Source: an uncultured Chloroflexota bacterium (GTDB taxonomy: Bacteria > Chloroflexota > Anaerolineae > Aggregatilineales > Phototrophicaceae). Taken from it: 6,586 nt of DNA. This document shows, piece after piece, positions 1 to 4,547 of the stretch. The position numbers and the translations under genes are program-made. The notes beneath the pieces are model-generated. The model was not told the DNA's origin, made no database searches, and saw nothing but the letters and a program-made list of their open reading frames with translations. How positions within the stretch are numbered: the first letter of the stretch is position 1; each line of letters opens with the position of its first letter. The DNA lies in assembly GCA_937870805.1 (NCBI GenBank), contig CALMZT010000390.1:1-6586 (forward strand), written 5' to 3'.

Positions 1-624
1 AATTTCGGGATTGTGGGTTGCCATTATCAAGGTTTTGCCAGCGTCGCGGGTGAGTTCCAGCAGCATTTTAAGGACGCTGCGCCCATTTTCCTCATCAAGA
101 TTGCCTGTTGGCTCATCTGCCAGCACCAGCATTGGCTCATGAATCAGCGCGCGGGCAATTGCCACTCGCTGCTGTTCACCGCCGCTGAGTTTATCGGGAA
201 AACTATCGGCACGATCTACTAAACCGACGCGCTCTAATAAGACGCGCCCCAGTGCCTCACTCTTACCTCGACTCGTACCGCGAAGTTCATGCGGCAGCGT
301 CACATTTTCTAACACTGTCAGTGTCGGTATCAAATTAAAAAACTGGAAGACGATGCCGATCTGATCGCGGCGGAACAGCGTTCGCTCACGTTCATTCAAC
401 GCCGTCACATCTGTACTGCCAATGATGATCTGTCCACTGTCGGCACGGTCAATGCCGCTGATCAAATTCAACAACGTGCTTTTGCCACTACCGCTTTTGC
501 CCAACATCACAAAGAATTCACCCTGCACGATGTCCAGGTTCACATGATCCAGAATAACGCGGCGGCGTCCACCCTCGTCAAAGGCTTTATACAGATTATG
601 GATCGTGATCAATGTTGTTGACAT
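1..624 (-). CDS. ABC transporter ATP-binding protein, LolD/MacB type (3' end outside window)
   Basis: This is the cytoplasmic ATPase subunit of an ABC transporter. It would power a separate membrane permease, probably encoded beyond the left edge. Reading leftwards from ATG at 622-624 gives 208 codons with no stop. Visible motifs: Walker A GKSGSGKST at residues 42-50, Q-loop VFQFFNL with Gln94, signature LSGGEQQRVA at 146-155, Walker B LVLADEPTGNLD at 166-177 with Glu171, and the H-loop His204. The LSGGEQQRVAIARAL signature and the TGNLD D-loop are typical of the LolD/MacB/FtsE-like group that exports lipoproteins, peptides or antibiotics; the actual substrate cannot be read. Family members run about 220-250 residues, so only the C-terminal tail is missing. 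No clear Shine-Dalgarno precedes the start, but the frame begins with a normal N-terminus (MSTTLITIHNLYKAF). It is divergent from the kinase gene. The family call is firm; the substrate class is open. Confidence 0.93.
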   Translation of the reverse strand, partial: MSTTLITIHNLYKAFDEGGRRRVILDHVNLDIVQGEFFVMLGKSGSGKSTLLNLISGIDRADSGQIIIGSTDVTALNERERTLFRRDQIGIVFQFFNLIPTLTVLENVTLPHELRGTSRGKSEALGRVLLERVGLVDRADSFPDKLSGGEQQRVAIARALIHEPMLVLADEPTGNLDEENGRSVLKMLLELTRDAGKTLIMATHNPEI

Positions 625-650
625 GATTTTGTTCTATTTTTCACAGAATG

Positions 651-656
651 ATTGTA
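651..656 (-). promoter_or_regulatory. Candidate -10 element for the ABC ATPase gene
   Basis: The minus strand reads TACAAT here, one base from the sigma-70 consensus, 26 bases upstream of the ABC start codon. At a 17-base spacer the -35 position (674-679) reads ATGTTT, a poor match. It lies inside the dyad at 672-689. Inferred from position and the hexamer only. Confidence 0.4.
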
Positions 657-671
657 CCACGACAAAATGAG

Positions 672-689
672 CAAAACATAGCGGTTTTG
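672..689. promoter_or_regulatory. Dyad in the divergent gap (possible operator)
   Basis: CAAAAC (672-677) and GTTTTG (684-689) form a perfect 6-bp inverted repeat around a 6-base centre, with a possible G·T pair outside it. It sits between the two outward-facing -10 hexamers and covers the expected -35 region of the ABC promoter. A regulator bound here could affect both genes. On the plus strand it is followed by TTTTCTT, so it also resembles a weak terminator, but no plus-strand gene in the window ends upstream of it. The arms are short and AT-rich, so chance is possible. Confidence 0.3.
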
Positions 690-720
690 TTTTCTTAATC
701 TTAGAAAAACTGAGTCATCA

Positions 721-726
721 TATAAT
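721..726 (+). promoter_or_regulatory. Candidate -10 element for the sensor kinase gene
   Basis: A perfect TATAAT lies 33 bases upstream of the ATG at 760. The -35 position at 17-base spacing (698-703, ATCTTA) is a poor match, so an activator or an alternative sigma factor may be involved. A start of transcription near 733 would give a leader of about 27 bases before ATG 760. A second, weaker option is TTGACT at 728-733 used as a -35 box. Confidence 0.45.
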
Positions 727-759
727 CTTGACTTGAGAATAGTTGTGGAAATAGCGATC

Positions 760-3700
760 ATGTGCATGCAGATTAATGAAAATTTATTCCAGTCACTGCT
801 CGAAAATACCTCTTCTGTTGTGCTTGGCATGGACGCAGAAACCCGACTGCTCTATGCCAATCCCAAAGCGCGTGAAGTCTTAGGCTGCGCCGATGATGAA
901 TTATATACGCGGCATCTGCATAGGATGGTTTCAGAGCATAAAAAGAATGGCGTAAAGCAAGCCTTCGATCAGGTCATTGCGACAGCAGGCAGCGTGTCGC
1001 TTGATCTCATCTTGCCGCGCACCAGCGGCGGCTTCTGTGCGCTGAACGGCGTGCTAAGCCGCTGGCAGCACGGCGACATCATCGGAATCGTGTTTTATGG
1101 GATGGAGAAGGCTCTCACTTTTGACGACGAAAGCCTCATGGCACTGCTCAATAACCTTCCCGGTTACGCCTATCGCTGCCTGAATGACGAGAAATGGACT
1201 TCGCTCATTGTCAGCAAAGGCGTCACCGAAGTCACGGGATACGGGCAGGAAGATTTCATCCACAACCGTAAGCTGGCTTATCAAGACATTGTTCATCCCG
1301 ATGATCGCCTTCGTGATTGGGAAGAAACCCAAGCCGCCCTGCGCGAACACCGGCGCTACGAGAGCAGCTATCGCATCATTACGGCTTCCGGCGAAGTGCG
1401 CTGGGTTTTGGATTACGGACGTGGCATTTACAACGCCGACGACGAGCTTGTCGCCTTAGAAGGTTTAATCATCGACGTTACGCAGCAAAAGCGTATTGAA
1501 CAAGCCTTACAACAAAGCGAAGCCCGCAACGCCGCGTTACTGGATGCTGTGCCCGATATGATGTTCCGCATCAACCGCAGCGGCATCTATCTCGATTACA
1601 AAATTAGTGACAAAAGCTATGTGCCACGCTCTCCGATCATTGGTCAATATGCCATTGAACTCTTGCCTGAAGAAGTAGCAGCGAAAATGATGGTTGCTAT
1701 TGAATATACGCTGAATACAGGCGAAATCTCGGTGTTTGAATACCAACTGACGCCACCGCACCGCCTGAAAGATTATGAGGCGCGCATCGTCGCCATTGGC
1801 ACAGACGAAGTGTTTTGCATCGTCCGTGACATCAGCGAACGCAAAAAGGTGGAACGGGTCCTCCCGCTGCGCGGGGTCGAGCGGGTCGAACGCGACCTGC
1901 GTCAGAGCGAAGCACGCCTCAACGTCCTGATCGCTAATACGCCCGTGATGCTGTACGCGCTCGACCTTGATTTCAAATTTACGCTATCGCGCGGCGCGCT
2001 TCTTACGCGCTCAGGCTTAAAGCCCGATGCCCTGGTTGGACGCTCAATTTACGAGGTCTACCCGAACTTACCGAGTGTTCATGAGGTTGCTGAAGCCGTG
2101 CGGCGTGGTGAATCAATGACCTATACCGTTCACACGCGACGGTCTACCTATCTCATTACTGCGAGACCCATTCTGGATGAGCAGGGTCAAATTGTCGGCA
2201 TTACGGGCGCGTCCACTGACATCAGCCAGCAGTTTCAAGCGGAACATGCGCTGCGCCAGGCAGTGAACCAACTGACGATGCAGTATGAAGGCAGCCGCGC
2301 GCTGATCAGCGCCACTACCGTCGATGAACTTCTAAAAGCCTTTGCCGGGCGCGCCGTCGAGGCTGAAAACTGTCACGTTTCCTTGTTTTACGTGCGCAAT
2401 GACGCGGCGGGGAAACCGGAGACCTTAGAGATGGTCGCCCATCTGCTGCCGCCCACGCCTACGATACAGGCTGCCGCCGCACCACAGTCTTTCCGCGTTG
2501 CCGATGTGCCGCTGCTGCACAATTTGCAACTTACGTCCTACAAGATGATCACAGTGCCCGATGTGGAATCCGAGCAAATACTGCTCACCGACAGAAATCG
2601 GCAGATGCTGCTGGCATTCGGCACCAAAGCCTTCGCCACGATTCCTCTGAAGCTGCATGACCAGTGGATTGGCATGGTGTCGATGGCGTGGGGTACGCCG
2701 CACCGACTTACGCCCGAACAACAGCAGTATTATGAAATACTTGCGCCACAGTTTGCCGCCACACTGGAGAATTTGATTCTCTTTGAGCAAATCGAAGCGT
2801 CATTGAATGAGAACCGCCGTCTGCTAGCCGCTACATGCTATAACGAAGACCTGCTGCGGCGTTTCGTGGAGCATATGCCGCTGGAAATCGCCATGTTCGA
2901 TACGCAAATGCGCTACCTCGTCGCCAACCGCCGCTGGCTCACCAGCTATCGGTTGGACGATATTGACCTCATCGGGCGCAGCCACTATGAAGTCTTCCCT
3001 GAAATTGACGAACGTTGGAAAGAAATTCACCGCCGCTGCCTTGCCGGAGAAGTATCGAGCACAGAAGGTGAGCCTTTTGAACGCGGCGATGGCACTATCG
3101 ATTGGGTGCGCTGGGAAGTGCGTCCCGGGTATACATTTGAGGGGGATATCGGCGGCATTGTCATGTACACCGAAGTCATTAACGAACGGATGCGTCAGCA
3201 GAAAGAGCGTGAAAATCTCATCGCGGAATTGCAAGCGGCGAACGAAAAAGCGATGGAAGCCTCACGCCTCAAATCGGAGTTCCTCGCCACGATGTCGCAT
3301 GAACTGCGTACCCCCTTGAACACGATCATCGGCTTTTCGGGCATCATGATAGAAGGCATTGCTGGCAAATTTGACGACACGACGCGCCACATGATCAGCG
3401 CCATCTATGAAAGCGGCGAAAATCTGCTGTCGCTGATTAACGACATCCTCGACATCTCCAAAATTGAAGCGGGCTGGTTCGAGCTGGTCTCCGCAGCCAT
3501 CGAAATCCCTGCGCTGGTGACAAGCTGGGAAACACGCTTAAAAGTGCTTGCCACCAAAAAGGATCTCGATTTTGAAGTCGAGATTGATCCAGACCTGCCA
3601 GTTTATCTTATCGGTGACCGTGAACGGATTACGCAGATCGCCACGAACCTGTTGTCAAATGCCTTCAAGTTTACGGACACGGGTAAAGTCACCTTAGCTG

Positions 3701-3954
3701 TGCGCTGGCAAGAGGAATCCTTCATCATTGAAGTGCGTGATACAGGCATCGGTATTGCACAGGACGCGATGGGCATTATCTTTGAGGCTTTCCGCCAGGT
3801 GGATTCTTCGCTGCGCCGCCCTTATGGTGGCACCGGGCTGGGCTTATCGATTGTGCGCCGTTTATGTGAGGCGATGGATGGACAGATCAGCGTTCAGAGT
3901 ACGTTGGGAGAAGGCAGCACCTTTACTGTGACACTACCACTGAAGAAGGTGTGA
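760..3954 (+). CDS. Soluble multi-PAS/GAF sensor histidine kinase
   Basis: A cytoplasmic hybrid-less sensor kinase that should autophosphorylate on histidine and pass the phosphate to a receiver. Approximate layout, counted from ATG 760 (1064 residues): PAS1 7-115, PAS2 122-245 with a PAC-like end (VRWVLDYGRGIYN), PAS3 257-363, PAS4 386-490, GAF 501-680, PAS5 698-810, coiled linker 811-840, HisKA 841-905, HATPase about 950-1060. Visible catalytic motifs: H-box MSHELRTPLN with His847, N-box NLLSNAFKFT with Asn963/Asn967, G1 DTGIGI from Asp994, F-box FEAFRQVD from 1008, G2 GGTGLGL at 1023-1029. No signal peptide or membrane segment is seen, so the signal is probably cytosolic; ligands cannot be told. 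ATG 760 is chosen because GGAA (747-750) lies 9 bases upstream; the frame is open back to TTG 733, and ATG 766 is also possible. An extra 12 residues occur at 367-378. There is no attached receiver; the gene at 4050 may supply it. Confidence 0.95.
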   Translation: MCMQINENLFQSLLENTSSVVLGMDAETRLLYANPKAREVLGCADDELYTRHLHRMVSEHKKNGVKQAFDQVIATAGSVSLDLILPRTSGGFCALNGVLSRWQHGDIIGIVFYGMEKALTFDDESLMALLNNLPGYAYRCLNDEKWTSLIVSKGVTEVTGYGQEDFIHNRKLAYQDIVHPDDRLRDWEETQAALREHRRYESSYRIITASGEVRWVLDYGRGIYNADDELVALEGLIIDVTQQKRIEQALQQSEARNAALLDAVPDMMFRINRSGIYLDYKISDKSYVPRSPIIGQYAIELLPEEVAAKMMVAIEYTLNTGEISVFEYQLTPPHRLKDYEARIVAIGTDEVFCIVRDISERKKVERVLPLRGVERVERDLRQSEARLNVLIANTPVMLYALDLDFKFTLSRGALLTRSGLKPDALVGRSIYEVYPNLPSVHEVAEAVRRGESMTYTVHTRRSTYLITARPILDEQGQIVGITGASTDISQQFQAEHALRQAVNQLTMQYEGSRALISATTVDELLKAFAGRAVEAENCHVSLFYVRNDAAGKPETLEMVAHLLPPTPTIQAAAAPQSFRVADVPLLHNLQLTSYKMITVPDVESEQILLTDRNRQMLLAFGTKAFATIPLKLHDQWIGMVSMAWGTPHRLTPEQQQYYEILAPQFAATLENLILFEQIEASLNENRRLLAATCYNEDLLRRFVEHMPLEIAMFDTQMRYLVANRRWLTSYRLDDIDLIGRSHYEVFPEIDERWKEIHRRCLAGEVSSTEGEPFERGDGTIDWVRWEVRPGYTFEGDIGGIVMYTEVINERMRQQKERENLIAELQAANEKAMEASRLKSEFLATMSHELRTPLNTIIGFSGIMIEGIAGKFDDTTRHMISAIYESGENLLSLINDILDISKIEAGWFELVSAAIEIPALVTSWETRLKVLATKKDLDFEVEIDPDLPVYLIGDRERITQIATNLLSNAFKFTDTGKVTLAVRWQEESFIIEVRDTGIGIAQDAMGIIFEAFRQVDSSLRRPYGGTGLGLSIVRRLCEAMDGQISVQSTLGEGSTFTVTLPLKKV
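1858..1893 (+). repeat. 36-base in-frame insertion/duplication in the PAS3-PAS4 linker
   Basis: The linker reads KKVER, then VLPLRGVERVER, then DLRQSEARL. The middle 12 residues (367-378) are extra compared with the usual PAS-PAS linker and with this protein's own linker after PAS2 (KRIEQALQQSEAR). The DNA carries three related 9-base units encoding VER: GTGGAACGG (1849-1857), GTCGAGCGG (1876-1884) and GTCGAACGC (1885-1893). Between the first two lies a GC-rich hairpin, CCCGC-TGC-GCGGG (1863-1875). This could be local slippage or a small coding-tolerated palindromic element. The extra length is clear within this protein; the origin is inferred. Confidence 0.5.
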
Positions 3955-3990
3955 AATTATTCCCAATATTGTAATCTTACGCAACACAGA

Positions 3991-4029
3991 GAATTGATTT
4001 CTTTATAATTATAAATATGTAATCAATTC
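3991..4029. promoter_or_regulatory. Nested inverted repeats around the receiver-gene promoter (candidate operator)
   Basis: The outer arms GAATTGATT (3991-3999) and AATCAATTC (4021-4029) are perfect 9-bp inverted repeats whose centres are 30 bases apart, about three helical turns. Inside them is a 14-bp perfect palindrome, TTTATAATTATAAA (4002-4015), which contains the -10 hexamer. The two centres nearly coincide (4010 and 4008.5). This arrangement suits a dimeric or tetrameric repressor covering the promoter. It is not followed by a T-run and the stem is AT-only in most positions, so a terminator role for the kinase gene is less likely. The regulator is unknown. Confidence 0.45.
4004..4009 (+). 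promoter_or_regulatory. Candidate -10 element for the response regulator gene
   Basis: A perfect TATAAT, 40 bases upstream of the ATG at 4050, predicts transcription from about 4016 and a leader near 34 bases. The -35 position at 17-base spacing (3981-3986, GCAACA) does not match consensus, as at the kinase promoter. If used, the receiver gene can be expressed apart from the kinase. Confidence 0.45.
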
Positions 4030-4049
4030 AAGGTTTATCGAGAATTCTC

Positions 4050-4421
4050 ATGGGTAAACATCGTGTCCTCGTCGTTGAAGATGATCGTTATGGAAGCGAG
4101 GTCGTGCTGCGCTTGCTAAGACATCGGGAGATCGAGGTCGATCTTGCTACAACTGCTGAACAAGCGCTGACGCTGCTTTTGCAGGGTGGCTATTCGCTCG
4201 TCATCACCGATTTAGGGCTGCCAAAGATGGATGGTTGGGGGCTGTTGAAAGCGATTCGGGAGAATCCAAAGCTCGATCATTTGCCTGTTGTCGCCATCAC
4301 AGCATTCCACGACGCCAGAGTCGCGCGTGAGGCATTGGAAGCGGGTTTCAAAGCCTACTTCTCGAAGCCGCTGTACATCACCTTTGTAGACGAAATCGAA
4401 CGCATCCTCGAATCGCTGTAA
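4050..4421 (+). CDS. Single-domain response regulator (CheY/DivK-like receiver)
   Basis: A 123-residue stand-alone receiver that should accept phosphate from a histidine kinase on an aspartate. The fold is complete: acidic pair Asp11-Asp12 after VLVVE, phosphoacceptor Asp54 in LVITDLGLPKMDG, Thr84 in VVAITAF, Tyr103 and the invariant Lys106-Pro107 in AYFSKPL. No DNA-binding or enzymatic domain follows, so output must come from protein contact, or it is a relay intermediate. The VVAITAF and AYxSKP wording is closer to DivK-type receivers than to chemotaxis CheY, by recall. The ATG at 4050 is chosen because the motif begins at once after it; GAGAA at 4040-4044 is a weak ribosome-binding site 5 bases upstream. 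It lies 95 bases after the kinase stop in the same direction and in a different frame, with its own promoter signal. The kinase at 760-3954 is the likely partner, by adjacency only. Confidence 0.93.
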   Translation: MGKHRVLVVEDDRYGSEVVLRLLRHREIEVDLATTAEQALTLLLQGGYSLVITDLGLPKMDGWGLLKAIRENPKLDHLPVVAITAFHDARVAREALEAGFKAYFSKPLYITFVDEIERILESL

Positions 4422-4432
4422 CTCACTCATTT

Positions 4433-4455
4433 GGGCGCAATCTACCGCCGCGCCC
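4433..4455. other. GC-rich hairpin in the convergent 3' gap
   Basis: GGGCGC (4433-4438) and GCGCCC (4450-4455) pair perfectly across an 11-base loop; TTT (4430-4432) and AAA (4458-4460) can extend the stem past a 2-base bulge. It begins 11 bases after the receiver stop codon. Neither strand has the T-run expected just after an intrinsic terminator: the plus side is followed by A residues. It may protect the 3' end of the receiver mRNA or stall polymerase, but this is unproven. Confidence 0.35.
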
Positions 4456-4457
4456 TC

Positions 4458-4511
4458 AAAAATCCAAAAGCTAAACCAATATCAGTTGGCACAAATATAT
4501 TGCGGTTTGGT
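4458..4511 (-). terminator. Possible terminator of the priA transcript
   Basis: Read on the minus strand, 4504-4508 plus 4497-4501 pair with 4473-4482 (10 pairs, with a 2-base bulge at 4502-4503 and a 14-base loop), and G·T or C-G pairs can extend the base to 4470 and 4511. The stem is followed on that strand by T-rich sequence, complementary to the A runs at 4466-4469 and 4458-4462. It starts 37 bases past the PriA stop codon. The stem is AT-rich and bulged, so this is a weak call. Confidence 0.35.
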
Positions 4512-4547
4512 GAATGTTTTCGGCACTTGCTGATCGCTGAAAGCCAT

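Noticed and set aside
13..222. Plus-strand open frame at the left edge
   Set aside because: It is antisense to the ABC ATPase signature and Walker B region, whose minus-strand reading is unambiguous.
3991..4029. Terminator of the kinase gene
   Set aside because: The arms are AT-rich, the loop is 21 bases, and no T-run follows the right arm; a DNA-level operator fits better.
3955..4049. A broken hybrid kinase, with the receiver once fused to the kinase
   Set aside because: The kinase has a normal end after the HATPase domain, the receiver is in another frame with its own ATG and promoter signal, and no linker-like coding sequence lies between them.
4433..4455. Intrinsic bidirectional terminator
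   Set aside because: T residues precede and A residues follow the stem on the plus strand, the reverse of what a bidirectional terminator needs.
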